Positions 41,883 through 54,346 of a stretch of 64,000 bases of DNA are shown here, one piece after another; position 1 is the first letter of the stretch, and each line of letters opens with the position of its first letter. The position numbers and the translations under genes are program-made. The DNA is taken from the NCBI GenBank assembly GCA_024509875.1, contig JAMPIV010015288.1, positions 1-64,000 of the forward strand, written 5' to 3'. A model generated the notes under the pieces. That model was given only the letters and a program-made list of their open reading frames with translations. It did no database searches and was not told the DNA's origin. The stretch is from Oreohelix idahoensis. Taxonomy: Eukaryota; Mollusca; Gastropoda; Stylommatophora; Oreohelicidae.

Positions 41883-42472
41883 ATATACTACTGGACAAAA
41901 AGTTAAGGGCCGCCATTCAGTTTAGACAAGGTTTATATAATTCTTCCTGAGCAGGGTCGATTTTCCAAATGGCCGGTAGCTTGAAATCTCTCAAGAAGTC
42001 TCTGAATGGTAGAGTGGGACACTGCTAAACGTCTTGTAACATGACGAACAGATTGACCATCCTGAATCCATGCCATGGCTCGACCACGGTCTACAGTGCT
42101 GAGACTTCTCCTTGGTGGCATTTCGACCACTTGTCATACTGATTTATTGCATACCAACGGTGAACACTCTTTACCGATGATCATTTTCCACGTGCATTCA
42201 AATTCAACTCACTTTTTCACCTTTTGAACTAGTGGGGCGTGTTGCAAAAACCACGAGTTTTTGCAGCAACAATGGCAATTTTCACGTGCGGGTTAAAGTG
42301 ACCCAGTTTTTGGACATTTAAAAAAAAATAACCTAGTGCACACAGAAATGTATATACATTTCTCTGAGCTCAGTTTTAATGACATTTTCACTTGTCTTTA
42401 CAGTTTGCCAATCAATTATATAAACCTTGTCTAAACTGAATGGCGGCCCTTAACTTTTGTCCAGTAGTATAT
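41883..42472 (-). mobile_element. Tc1-like element, internally deleted
   Basis: Inverted termini at 41883-41942 and 42414-42472 differ by about one base in 60 (five versus four A in GGACAAAAAGTTAAGG). TA dinucleotides at the ends fit a Tc1/mariner target duplication. The 590-bp element keeps only the N-terminal DNA-binding part of a transposase, whose frame runs straight into a terminus. The near-identical termini suggest recent movement with transposase supplied in trans. Confidence 0.93.
41933..42121 (-). CDS. Tc1-type transposase N-terminal helix-turn-helix only
   Basis: Sixty-two codons from the ATG at 42121: MPPRRSLSTVDRGRAMAWIQ, then a helix-turn-helix with VRHVTRRLAVSHSTIQRLLERFQATGH, then NRPCSGR. 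This is the first of the two paired-like HTH subdomains by which Tc1/mariner transposases bind their inverted repeats; SGRP-like sequence marks its usual end. The stop falls inside the terminal repeat at 41933. The second HTH and the DDE catalytic domain are deleted. An in-phase GTG lies three codons upstream, but the ATG fits the family's MPPR start. If expressed it could bind termini without catalysis. Confidence 0.85.
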   Translation of the reverse strand: MPPRRSLSTVDRGRAMAWIQDGQSVRHVTRRLAVSHSTIQRLLERFQATGHLENRPCSGRII

Positions 42473-44069
42473 AAATCGACATTGCATACAATCCGTCAGA
42501 AAGTTGAGTGCATCACCAGCAACTCAACATAAATGGTAATAATATATAATCCGTCAGAAATTGGTTGCATTAACAGCAATTCATTATAAATGGTAATAGC
42601 CGGTATAATCCATGGCATTAATAATATATTGAATCTCTTCCCTTAAAAAAAACACTCTAGACACACTAGCGAGACTATCAAAACCATCTCGAAGCTCTGC
42701 CAGATACCTAATGACCGAGATTATTGTTTCTCAATACAACTCAGTACATCTTCACTCAAGCGCGAACTAACAGCTTGAGATGTGAGCTCAGCTCATCCGT
42801 ATCTCTCCCCAACTACTCAGAACATTTGAACACTTTCTTTATGTTTAAAAAAAACGAACACATACTCAGTTGAGCTATATTCAAGCACCCAAATAAAAAA
42901 TCATCTCATAACTTTAAAAGTGCTTACTAGCGTGTCTATAAAAAATCAGACCCGTACATAAAAATCCCAAACACTTAACTCCCACTCAAAAACATGACTT
43001 AACAATAACATTATATTAATTACGAGCAAGATTACCCGTCAAAACAATGGCAGAGGATTAATTAAAACCAAAGTATTAATCTTTAGTCACCAGCAGCACA
43101 TTTAGAAGACATGATCTTGTTTGGAACACATTTGGTTTAACATGAGTAAAGTTACTATTCATATTTGTAACGTTTTGAAAAAAAATTTAAATTTATGCCT
43201 ACTTATTTTCAATGGATATAATTAAAGTTTTGAAAGTATTTAATTTATACATACTTTTTTTTAATGGATACAGTTTACGTTATAAAAGAATTTTAATTTG
43301 ACTTCTTTTTTGTCAAAAGGTCGAACTTTTTTCCCCACCGAGCTGCCCAATGAAATCAGTCAGGCTATAAAAACCTTACTGAACATATGTCATCATTATT
43401 ACCTGTCAGCTCTATTAAATATATGTAATTATATGACATTTTAATAAAGTTTTTTTTCGCCTATTATTTAAAAATATATTAAGTATACAAATATCTGTTT
43501 TCATCTATTTAAAAAAAAAAAAAATAATAATAAAATGATTCTTACCTTCAAAAATCTATACGTTGGCTTGTATTAGTTAAAAGTCATGAACTTATTGACG
43601 CTTACTTACTGCTGTGGTAAATGTAATGCCCTTTGACAGCGTTGCATGAAGATTTTACAGTAATAATTCATATCACTGCTAAGTATGCTCATTACTTAAA
43701 TCACTGGCCATGACGATCACTGCCCGTGTGGCGGGGATAGTTCAAAATGAGACAGTGAGACAGGGTCAAGTAACTAAAGGACACAACGATATAGGCGTTT
43801 ATATACTTTATAATACTACATAGGAAATAAACAGCTACGTCATCTTTTAACAAACATCCAGAACAGATCAACAATAAAAAAATAACAAACAAACAAACAC
43901 CAACAACGAATGTCTTATGCTGAGAAAAAATATCATAAGGCTGGACCAGTAGGCCTCGTTTCTAGAGCAATTAAGACCTTTCTCGCTAAAACGAGGCTAT
44001 TCTTTTTGCTTTTTTAAAAATTCTTTTTTAAAGGAAAAGGAAATACCATAATAATTGTAAGATACATGG
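42473..44069. other. Unassigned AT-rich region
   Basis: A-rich and T-rich tracts and small frames. The block 42480-42620 repeats TCCGTCAGAAA and CATCACCAGCAACTCA-type phrases that also occur left of the Tc1 element (about 41840-41880), suggesting a local direct repeat around the insertion. Confidence 0.45.
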
Positions 44070-44530
44070 ACCATGATTCATCATAATCATGTGACGTATT
44101 CTTTCCAGAACGTTGTCTCCATTACAGCTGCTCTGAACGCATCACGATTCTGGGCAAGTCGACCTGCATCAGCCAAAGACAAGTTCAGACTCTCTGTGAT
44201 GTCCTGGGTCCACCGTCGTCTAGGTTGACCCCTTCCCCTTTTTCCAGGGACCATGCCTTCCATCACTGTTTTTTCCAGACTATTATGTCTTTTTATATGA
44301 CCGAAAAATTTCAGCTTCCTTATTGCGATGGTATTTAGGAGCCAATGTTCCTGTACGTTTAGTGAGTGCAGTACTTCTCTGTTGGTCTTTTTTTCTGTCC
44401 AGGGTATTCTCAACATCCTTCTGTAGCATTTCATTTCGAATGATGTAATCTTTTTTGCAACTGTTTTATTGAGTGTCCAAGTCTCGCAGCCGTATGTTGC
44501 TACTGGGAATATACATGATCAGTTGTAACT
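44070..44530 (-). pseudogene. LINE RT C-terminus, minus strand
   Basis: The minus frame 44087-44434 reads KCYRRMLRIPWTEKKTN, LKFFGHIKRHNSLEKTVMEG, GKRGRGQPRRRWTQDI and ends at WKEYVT. It matches the plus-strand copy at 26720-27150. An upstream ETWTLNKTV-like block extends to about 44530. Only the tail of the RT remains. Confidence 0.87.
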
Positions 44531-45329
44531 TTGGGACTATGATTAATCTGGGATATAAACTATAAATAGAAAGATGGAAAGTTGGTAGGAAGCAAATTCT
44601 TAAGAAATGTTGAGTGGCGGGAACACGACTCACCCACCTTTCTCAGGAACTGATAATGCATCTTCCCCAGTATGCGTGGCGCATACATTTAGTGAGGAGT
44701 AAACTATATTACGTACCCAGACAGTCCAAACAAACAAACACTAAATAGAGTACAACACAAGAAAAGATAAAATAAACAATCCTGTAAAATGTTCACGATA
44801 CCAAAAAAAAAAAAATAATAATAATAATAATATTTGCATGACTGGTTATAAAGAAAATTTACAAACACAAAAGTAACGATATACGACATTTGCGTTTTCA
44901 CTCATCCTGTTTAGACTATTGCGAATTCTCCGGAGAAATATAAAATATGACACATTCGATATTTCGTACTTTCACACCACGTCAATAGGGAAATTAGATA
45001 CATTTTCTAAACAAGACCAGATTCTTTTCAACCGAGACTTACTTTTTCAGGAGAAATAGAAAGACGTGTATCATCGGCAAGGAAGTGAACTGACCATACT
45101 TCAGAAAAGAATTCGGACACTGTGAGAACTGATTTGTTCTGTAAAATGAAATGAAAGAATTGCAGCACAGCAAAAATGCACCTTCACGGAGTGCAGTGGA
45201 AATATAGACACCCACTGTAACAGTTCCATCTTAGCTCTAGCAATAAAAACGAGCTCCGCCCCTGACTCCTGTAGCACACAACAGCTATAAATATGTCCAC
45301 ACATTACTGTAACACTGGAGCAAGAGTTG
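44531..45329. other. Unassigned region
   Basis: Includes an A run followed by (AAT)n near 44803-44832. No genes recognised. Confidence 0.5.
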
Positions 45330-45590
45330 AGTATAAGACGCTGGCATTTGGTAGGATACACATTAAGAACACCAGTTCATAGCATTACAAGACAATCCGT
45401 ATTATGGAATCCCAAGGATTAGAGATATAGAGAAAGACACACAATAATCACGCACACGGAGAAGAGAACTAAGAACAGATATTAAATGAATAAAGCAGAC
45501 ATGCAAAGACCTCACTCGAATAGTACAGGACAGCAAAACCTGACGTGTTTTTCTTACGGACCTGTGTTCCATGGGCAGCTCAAATGTTTT
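45330..45590 (+). pseudogene. RTE-like LINE 3' end, decayed
   Basis: AAGACGCTGGCATTTGGTAG, GATACACATTAAGAACACCA and CATTACAAGACAATCC parallel 5080-5140 (codons for [21 protein letters not shown]). ATTATGGAATCCCAAGG, AGAAGAGAACTAAGAACAGA and GACCTGTGTTCCATGGGCAG follow. All frames are broken. Confidence 0.75.
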
Positions 45591-45643
45591 GATTGACTGT
45601 TATGTCTGTCGCTACCAAAACCTGATGGCTATATTTTGAATGC

Positions 45644-45815
45644 AATAATAAATAACACTTGCATGACGAGCTCCAGTAATAATAAATAACAGTTCCATGA
45701 CGAACTCCAGTAATAATAAATAACAGTTCCATGACGAACTCCAGCAATAATAAATAACAGCTCCATGACGAACTCCAGCAATAACATACAGCTCTAATGC
45801 AACGCCAGTAATAAG
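45644..45815. repeat. 34-bp tandem repeat, about 4-5 copies
   Basis: The unit AATAATAAATAACAGTTCCA plus TGACGAACTCCAGT; the last copies are diverged. Confidence 0.93.
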
Positions 45816-46277
45816 TTGCAGTACCTGTGTAGTTTCCGGGGGTCGTTAAATGGACAAAGAATAGAACTACTGCACTCCACTCTCAGGCATGTCGTAAAAG
45901 GCAATTAATATGAGGTTGAGCACGAGGCTGTCAATCTCATCATGTAAAACAAACTGCCAGAGAAACAACCGCCATAAGATCACGTGACTGCTTGGCCAAG
46001 GCTTCCTGCACGGGGACCGGCTGCAGTTGTGGCTCCATGCGGAAAGGAATATTATGATAGTGGTGATGATGTTGATGAGGAGCAGGAAAATTATCATAAT
46101 GAGGAAGAGGAGGATAACGACAATTGTGATGACAACCACGGTGGCGATTGCGATGATGAACCAGCTGCTGATATGTCTCTAACTTCATTAATCAGTAACG
46201 GCTGTATCTCTAACTTGAGTAGTAAATGACAGCCCCAGGTTGACTTCTATGTTCAGTAACAGCCCATTTACTGACTT
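45816..46277. other. Unassigned region
   Basis: A plus frame at 45984-46229 is very rich in Asp, Glu and Asn because of GAT/GAG-rich sequence. I do not regard it as a gene. Confidence 0.4.
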
Positions 46278-46420
46278 TAAAATGGTAAAGGTAGTCCCTT
46301 TATAAATACTGCCGTAGTTGTGTGGAGTGCTAAAGGCCTCTACATTAGGTCCAGATTTTTGAGGTGAGGGTGACAAGTTCCCTTACTAGCTGCCTTTATC
46401 TTCCCCAACTCAAGAGCAGA
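46278..46420 (-). mobile_element. SINE (family 1) 3' fragment
   Basis: GGTAAAGGTAGTCCCTTTAT, ATACTGCCGTAG, TAGGTCCAG and GGTGACAAGTTCCCTTAC match the tail half of the SINEs at 27255 and 36770. The tRNA-like head is missing, as in a 5'-truncated retrocopy. Confidence 0.75.
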
Positions 46421-48416
46421 GTCAGTGTCGCATAGTAGGTCTATCTTTATCACTCTCTATCTTTTCCAACAGCTTTCTCATTTTAATTCTCCAACATGTT
46501 GCTGTTTCATCGTTGTTAACGTATTCTTTAGTAATCACGACTTGTATCTAACTTTACACTCCTTTGATTCATTTTCCCATATTGTGAACCAACATCTGGC
46601 TTCATCAAAATCTTGGGAAACACACATGTGAATAGAACTTCTTCTCTGAAACAAAATCCCCAGTTTTAACATCACAAGACATGCCACACTGAGTATTGTT
46701 TAACTTTGGGAAAAGCAGACTTGGCAATAGAGAGAGTCTAAGCCACTGTTCAAACAAACCCGAGTCGGGACAATGGCGCTGGCGCTGCCGAGGGACGACA
46801 AAGGGCGGCCGACGGACAACACAGGACACTCGTGAAACGCAGAAAGTGGATAATGAACAGAGAGATTAAAAAGTACCCAAGCAAGAATGACACACGAAGC
46901 AGCAACAATAGACAGAAGACTTTATGACATGAGAGGGCGGAGGATTTTTGCAGTAGCCGGCCAATTATTAACACCAGTTTGTCCTGCAAACGAACAGGCA
47001 ATGCGGATTGCAAAAAGCCCACCCAGTTTTGGCCAGTGACATTCGCTGACAGGGCACGAAATGTGTCATTGCAAACGCCACAATATGGAGGCCAAGTGAT
47101 TGGTTTGTAGGCGGAGTTATACGTCCCACATCCAATGTCGGAACACATTGGTAACCAGAAATATATGTACCACGAAGTTCGCCAGGGATCAGTACGAAGT
47201 GTGCAATATCGTGATGCAGAAAACGTTTCCGAAAAGCTTAACCTGAATAAACGTGTTCATTCCTGTGTGGATAATTAATTCATATCTGTGAAGTTTATAG
47301 TGTTCTTAAGGAACATTCGAACGGAAAAGGAGGTAAGTAAATCTTATACAAATTATTAACACTGTTACTTATTCTTTAGTAATTTATTTTAGCCTCACAG
47401 CTAAATGTGCGAAAGATAGTTTTTCAATTAATTCTTCTCGTAAATGATAAATTAGATCGAAGATTTCCCACTAGGATGATAGGAACTAATTCATAATTCA
47501 TACTTCACCTTCATCTAGATTGTTACATCATCGCATCTTGTCATACATAATCATTACCAGAGAATTAAGAACAGAGAGATCAGTAGTAAGGATTATAATA
47601 AGAGAAAGTCAACCATTGAAATTAGATGTAAAACATACGAAGCCACTTAGTGTGTGTTTTCAGTCCAACAGAAGTCTGAGTCTACACCTCATGTGTTTGG
47701 TGTCTAACCGGAAAGAAGCTCACAAAGTGTACGTCCGGATAGCAGAGTTCGCAAGACAGGACATCATTCACTTCCTAAGTTAAAAAGGAAGATTTCTCGC
47801 CCACGATTTAAATGGTGGTCGTGCAGCATAGTATTCACCTTTTACAAAGTGCTCAGAAGTTGGTTCTATAAACATATACTAAGATGGACTCACTCAGCAG
47901 CTTACCAGGTGAGTCAAGTTAAAGCACGCAAAAGTTGATTCTCATATTTAGTTCAACTCACTCAAAAGCGTATAATCTGAATCCAGAGTACATACATAAC
48001 AAGTTGATCAATCTACCTATACCTACCAAGATCACGTAGTCACCAGTTGATTCGCCAAGAAATCAAGCTAAAATCACCAAGTTCAGCTATTCACGGGGTC
48101 AGTGCATGAAGTGAATTAATCTACTTTCTGTCAACGGTTTGTCAATTTTAGAGACAGATTTCGAAACACTGAAGGACAGTATATCTTCGAAGTTCTCAGT
48201 ACAAAAAAGGTTTTCACCAGTACGTCCTCGTCTTCGAGATAATCCACAAGACATACCATACACCTACATCGGATCGTCTGTACACACCGGTGTATAATCA
48301 AACAGTGGAGATACACATTGACAGTGTAGATTTGGTAACACGTATCATATCTCATCATCATTTCCCTTCACATAGGTTCATTCTCCTATCTAACTAACCA
48401 CATTAATTACATCTCA
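46421..48416. other. Unassigned region, possible host 5' exon signal
   Basis: More GC-rich than its surroundings between about 46740 and 47160. A strong splice-donor consensus AGGTAAGT lies at 47331-47338. I found no open frame with a recognisable domain; the 132-codon minus frame at 46750-47148 has a hydrophobic stretch but no homology I know. A noncoding first exon is possible but unproven. Confidence 0.3.
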
Positions 48417-48457
<41 letters not shown>

Positions 48458-48518
48458 GTGAGGAGTGTGTGAGTGTGTGAGGAGTGTGAGGAGTGTGAGG
48501 AGTGTGAGGAGTGTGAGG

Positions 48519-48595
<77 letters not shown>
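48417..48595. repeat. (CTGT)n, (GTGTGAGGA)n and (TG)n compound microsatellite
   Basis: Tetranucleotide run to about 48458, 9-10-bp GTGTGAGGA repeats to about 48528, then an uninterrupted TG run to 48594. Frames across it (HT or CV repeats) are artefacts. Confidence 0.97.
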
Positions 48596-48597
<2 letters not shown>

Positions 48598-49009
48598 ATC
48601 GTCTTTCACTATCATCACTGTTATTCGCTACTAACCCTATATGTGTATATATTTAACTAATAAAACATAGTCGCGTTGATCATTACCTTGTTCGTTAAGT
48701 CTGTTAAGTATATATCTATAATTAAAATTCTACATTTAGATGAGGTTAGGGTCTCTTTCTTTTATGGGATCTGAGGACAGAAGCTAAGGTCGTGGAGAAA
48801 TAGAACACTTTCCATAATTTACTAGAAAGTACTATCTAGTGGAAAGCATTCGCATTCTCTTCTTCTTGTCCTTATCTCGAATAGGTCTCTTTCTTTCTTA
48901 ACGAGCCAATTTCTGGAGACCTTCTTGATAACATTTCATAGGCCATCCCCAGCAACAACTAATGTGGTTGTCTCGCCAGTATAGACTTCCGACTATTGTG
49001 GCCTCAACT

Positions 49010-49131
49010 TATGACAGTCAGGTACCCATTTACAGCTAAGTAGACTGCAGCGTGACACCACCGTGTTTCGAACCTGGCACCTTTGGCGCGAAAAGAGAGC
49101 GCTCTGATCACTCTGCTAATCGGACGCTCAG
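49010..49131 (-). mobile_element. SINE (family 1) tRNA-head fragment
   Basis: The minus strand reads GAGCGTCCGATTAGCAGAGT, GATCAGAGCGCTC and CCAGGTTCGAAACACGG (B box), then the body with AGCTGTAAATGGGTACC. The tail half seen in full copies is absent. Confidence 0.78.
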
Positions 49132-52077
49132 TAACTGACCAGCAATAAGGCTGAACCGATCACTGAAATAATGATTCCTTCTCAGCGTGTTAAAAAACAA
49201 TCTATAAAACACCAACTGACTTTTAAACAGTACTGTTGCGCAGAGGAAGGCAACCGGTCAAACGCGTCTTCAGATAAATCACAGGAGATCCTTTGGTAGA
49301 TCTATGGAAACGTTAAGGGGAAAATAAGCCTTTTTAAACTTGGGAAATTCTTGAGGAGCCCCCTCCTTCCGTCATTTAAAAGCACGGTTACACTAGGATT
49401 ACATCCGTGCTTCAAGTGAAAACCCACGAGCTAGCGTACTACTATTCCCTTTCTTTGTGAATTTCATATTAGATAGGAACACCACCTTTTCTTTTAATTA
49501 AAGTTAGTATTCGGTAAAGTATTTAGTTTGAATTACCCACCGCTCTTTCGACGGAATTATAAAACGCAAATCAGACAGCAGAGATAAAAAATTACATATA
49601 GCCTGGACTAATTCGACATGCTCTGGAACCTGAAAACAAACACAGTTTTTTCTACATAGCTAGATCTTTAGAGAGCGCAGTGTTTCTAAAGTAGATCTGA
49701 AGAGCACATGTGTTACTAACCGCTGCCGTAGCGTGTATAGAAACTGTGAGATAACCTGTTACACGTCTTCCCAAGTTAATTCATGCTGCCTTCTGAAATA
49801 CAAATATTATTGTTGATCAGAATCGACATCACTGAACTCTGGGCAAACCTATAGGTGCTCAGTCTCCCTCAGCAAATGTCGAAGGGTATGAATACTAATT
49901 GTTCATGTTGCGCGCTTGTCATAGAATTAGATCCGTCTTTTTTTTTTTTTTTTTTTTTTTTTTGTATTTTCTCACTCTCTCCCTTCTCTAACTTTCTTAT
50001 TTTCGAAGCCCATAAATCCGTACTACAGTCACTCTTACATTTTCACACTTCGATTCATGTCAGGTCAAGGCGTAATTGACTATCCCGAAAGATTAATTGA
50101 ACCACTAAACGTGATAATAACCAGATTGACTCCAAGTAAACCGAACTTGAAATACGGGTTTACTTGCATAACCACGTCTGTCTAGACGGGCAAATGGATT
50201 TGTATCGCTCCAGCGTTAAGGCAAAGGATCGGGAGTGTCTGATAAGCTATGTACTCAGACCTTCGAAATTAGTGTTATAATAAGTACAGATAATCTTAAT
50301 CTTGGGATATATTTACAGAAGTGAGTTAAAAGTGTGATAGTGAACATGACCGATAATCGACGGAAATAACTCCTCCTTATATGGGAAGTGACTGTTTGAA
50401 TTTCACAAACGTATCAGTCACGCAGAAAATTCCATGACGAATATTATCATAACACGCACATTTGAATGCTACTGGCTGGCATTTGGGATGCATATACACA
50501 TTCGTTCTGATTGGAAGTTTTGTCGGAAACGCCATGCAGAAGCTTGGACCAAAAGCTGCGATATAAAGTAGTACATTTTAGACATACGACACTGCATTCC
50601 AGAATCGCCAAAGTATACAGCTCGAACTAAAACCAGGACAGAATAGAAGTAAGGATTCTGACCTTATAGGACCGAACGTATTGGAGCACCTTTGAACACT
50701 ACAGCAAGAAAACTCTACATGTTAATACGGAAATCGGACTCCTACAGGACCTACTCACAAGACACAGAGGTATTCTAAGTAGAAATAATACCCCAGACGC
50801 GTGTTCAAGAAGTGTACAGTTCCCAAAAGTTATTGGGGTGTTATACTTTGAATTTGACATGTTTGAACGTGCTGATGGTTATACAAGTCCTTACGAGGCT
50901 GGCAAACTCAGCTTGTGAAAATGATATATTCATGAACCCCCACAGCAAAGCGCTGGTGATTGCTTCGCACTAGTTCTCACCGGGAACCAAAAGCAGAGGC
51001 AACCCCAGACTCAAAGTGGAGCAGGGAGTGGATGATGATATCATATGTATATATTCACTATCATTTGTAATAAGCTGTATGTATACTTGAACATGTTCAC
51101 CCAAGCACAAGCCATTGCACACTTACCGCTTTCCAGTCGCAATTTTTTCATTAAATTAACTAAAAGAATGGTGATTTTCATCATATCCCCTGAGTTATAT
51201 GATGTACGCTCGGGGAGATTAAAAATTCAGAAGAAAAAAAATCGGTGAACGAGACAGCGGGTAAGGTGCCTGATTAATATCAGGAAAACAAAGACTTAGC
51301 AGAGGAATTTTTTCTTTTATTCCCTCTAAGGACTGTGGTACGGATCGAAGAGACCATTTGAGGTACTACTTGACGATACCAGTTGTACTTCTATTCCGTG
51401 GTTTAAAGTTTGCGATCGACAGTTGAAACATACGTTCATCGGGTTGTTAAGATACCTGCCTTAACCAGGAGAGATTACCTCTTGAAATAATCTGGAGACG
51501 TGCCCTCGCCACGGAGACGAATTGACGGAAACAGCAGCATCAGCACTTCCGCGTTTTGGGAGCTAAGCAACATTTCTAGCAGGCCAAATACAACAGAACT
51601 TTATGTTTCAAAATTAAACTACCTAAAGCCGACGTATTCTCCATGAAACTTACTTTTTATTAATCACCAGCTCTTATTTATTTACATTTGTTCAAGAGTA
51701 ATTGATCATTAAATTTGTTATATGTTGTTTTACAAATTCATAGTTTATTTAGTTATTACAGAGAGAATTGCACACACATGAATCAGTATCTTTAATATAT
51801 GTATCTGTATAGAGCTGAAAATAAGAATTTTACTGTTAATTCAGTTGGGGTCTTGTACGAGCTAATAATAAATTACAGAATAATCCTTCACAAAAGGCGG
51901 TGAGCAGATAAAAAGTTAACATTGCTAAGACTTATTCAGTCATTTCCTTTTCTGGTAACACATTCTTTCCAGCAGGCGTGCTAGGTCTTAGCTGCCTTTA
52001 AGGGAGTACCCAAGCTTTATTTCTATTTTTATTTAGATTCTTATGTGTCCTATCTAAACCTCACTTTCTTTCCTTTC
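49132..52077. other. Unassigned 2.9-kb region
   Basis: No convincing genes. A T run lies at about 49938-49963. Phrases near 50990-51035 (AAAAGCAGAGGCAACCCCAG) resemble a basic LINE C-terminus but are too short to call. Confidence 0.4.
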
Positions 52078-52110
52078 CCTGACGAAGGCCTAGTGGCCGC
52101 AACGTAGGCT
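52078..52110 (+). repeat. CTGACGAAGGCC...GGCCGCAACGTAGG motif, third copy
   Basis: Near-identical to the motif in both arms of the palindrome at 24081-24367. GGCC-TAGT-GGCC can form a short stem between CTGACGA and GCAAC. The arrangement recalls a hammerhead ribozyme core, except that GCA stands where GAA is required. Confidence 0.6.
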
Positions 52111-52375
52111 ATTTTCTTTGTCTTTTGTCCTCATAAAATGAATCACCTTTTTTCGATTTCTTTTCTTACCCATCCATTAAGACTGATTCAGCATTGTTCT
52201 TGATTTCTAAAGATAATGTGAACATTACCTCGAGGTAGAAGCATCATTATCCTTCTATCTGCATCTCTGCCAAGAGTAATCTTGTGCGAAGGTAGATACA
52301 TTTGAAGACCCACAATCGATACTCTAGGTTTTGACCATTGTTGGACCGTCACTACGTCACCATCAGTACCATTCC

Positions 52376-52476
52376 TGGAGAAAATCTACGGAGATATCAA
52401 CAGGCTCAGGCTGACCACTGCTTTCTTTGAACTTATTCAAGTTGACATCTGAGGGTGAACGAAGAAGAAGAAGAAG
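52376..52476 (+). pseudogene. RNase H-bearing LINE, extreme 3' end
   Basis: Reads LEKIYGDINRLRLTTAFFEL to a stop, then GAGGGTGAACGAAGAAGAAG. This is the same end as 30002-30110 (minus) and matches the base of the 70-bp minisatellite unit, here as a single copy. Upstream sequence to about 52200 may belong to it but is not recognisable. Confidence 0.7.
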
Positions 52477-52484
52477 GACCATCA

Positions 52485-53324
52485 CTACAGAGCAAGGGGA
52501 AGCAACCCGTGACAGCGCTGGTTGTAGACACGTCTGTTGCGTCCTTTTATACGTCCATCTCTGCTAGTCTTGCATTTGATGCCGAATTCGAGCAATCTTA
52601 AACTTGATGATTCATCGACTGCAGTGTCATTCTCTAATAGGCGATCATTAATTGTCCTCAGTATCTCTCCCTTATCCATATTCAATGCACACAAATGTGA
52701 GAGGTCGTAACTGCAAATACTAGACGCTCATATATAACCTTAACGTGCTTACTGAATATAAACAACATCAATACTCAAACGGTGGAAACAAAAACAACAA
52801 CGGTAGTGACAGAAAGGAATAATGGACCACCTAAACTAAGTCAAGCAGCGAGGGAGACAATTTATCTTCAATCGATACCGGTTGAGGCTGACGTCGGATG
52901 TGGTTCCGTTGCACTACAGAGATAATTAAGACATCCGTCTTAATTATGACATATTTTGTAATGTGTGAATTTTTCTGTATATTTTTACGAGTACCGGTAT
53001 ACTAAATGTTCTTTACGAGTATATTAAATGTTCTTTACGAGTATATGGACAACTTTACGAGTGTGTCTAATATTTATAAGAGTGTGTTTAAAATAATGCC
53101 TGAAGTAGTACGTCCTAATCCTGAGCTGCAATGTTAGCCATGTTACGCTTGTGCTCTCATTGAAATGTGTCCTATACCAGTTTGTAAATCACTAGCCATT
53201 CCTCTTCTTTTCCTTTCTAGCCGCCTCTGCAGCACGAAGTCATCATTGCGGCTGGTTCCGTTGTATGACGTTTGTACCAAAGCTAAAAATATACATTCGC
53301 GACAGTGGTGTCATGCTTACTTAC
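52485..53324. other. Unassigned region
   Basis: A 69-codon minus frame at 52485-52694 has no domain I recognise. ACGAGTATA-type phrases recur at 52985-53050. Confidence 0.4.
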
Positions 53325-53410
53325 TTACTTAGTCGTTCCCCTTCTACCGTGAGGTGTAGAGGTTTGGAAGAGAGAGCGCCAGACTATCCTATCGGCTGTC
53401 TTCCTCTTGG
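53325..53410 (-). pseudogene. LINE 3' terminus, separated from its body by LTR insertions
   Basis: The minus strand reads GAGGAAGACAGCCGATAGGA, CTCTTCCAAACCTCTACACC and ends in (TAAG)n at about 53320-53335, a typical 3' tail. It continues the LINE whose coding part resumes at 58236 beyond the nested LTRs; CTTGG at both junctions marks the target duplication. Confidence 0.72.
53406..53410. repeat. Outer solo LTR target duplication, left (CTTGG)
   Basis: Same as 58236-58240. Confidence 0.9.
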
Positions 53411-54341
53411 TGTGGTAAAGTGGGATGTTATAAATATTTATAGGGGACTTAGTGTACTGACTGAGATCAGCTGTGAAGGTATCTGTATCTAATAAGTGTG
53501 GTGTATTACAGATGACCTTACTTGCTACCACATATTATACCTCAGTCAGAATTATTCTGGAATATTGTGATGACTACGTTAAATGTCTAGGGTTATGAAA
53601 ATGATGAAGTGTAAGTCACAACAACAACAGACAGATAAACAATTTAATTTATTCCACAACACTTTACAACACTGTGACACTCACACACATATAACACTCT
53701 ATAAGACTATCTTAAATGAGTCAAGTGTTTAAGTTTAAAAATATATGTATTAATTCTTTCAATAATGGGTATCCTGATTCAACTACACAGTGAACCAGGA
53801 ATCACAATCAAATCTAATTACAAGTAGTATGTACACAGTTTATAAATATAATCTTTGTATTGACATATTTTATTATTCTTATCCTATGTGTGTAAGTTGT
53901 GAAGTAGTAATATGAGGTAATACTGGTTTTGTTTTTCAAGCTAGGTTGTTGTTTGTCATCATGACTTCAAGTGTTAGATTATCTTGGAAATAGTATTGGG
54001 AAAATTTCACAGTTCCTGTCATTTGCAACAGTTTATTGTCCCTCTGTGTTAAATATACTGTCCATTTTTGAGGGGGGGAGGGGCACATAATGTTGAGCTG
54101 CTCTGGCCACAGAAGCTTATCTTTCGTGATGGCGGCAGGAAAAGACTCCTCTGCTCGATTGCTTCCTGTGTTCTGGAGACACCTCACTGGTCGCTATCTG
54201 GACCAAGGAGTATGCTGTCAGCCTCTGGATTCAGCAAAACTCAGATCAGGTGCTGCTTCAATAAGTTATGACCACGGTCCCTGAAACTAAAAGGTTGTAC
54301 CTCCTATTTCAGAACTAATTTATAATCTATTTCCACACTGA

Positions 54342-54346
54342 ACACA
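54342..54346. repeat. Inner solo LTR target duplication, left (ACACA)
   Basis: Same as 56728-56732. Confidence 0.88.

Noticed and set aside
45984..46229. Acidic 81-codon frame
   Set aside because: A GAT/GAG-rich low-complexity stretch; a comparable frame is open on the other strand.
46750..47148. 132-codon minus-strand frame with hydrophobic stretch
   Set aside because: No recognisable family, no conserved start context, and the composition looks incidental.
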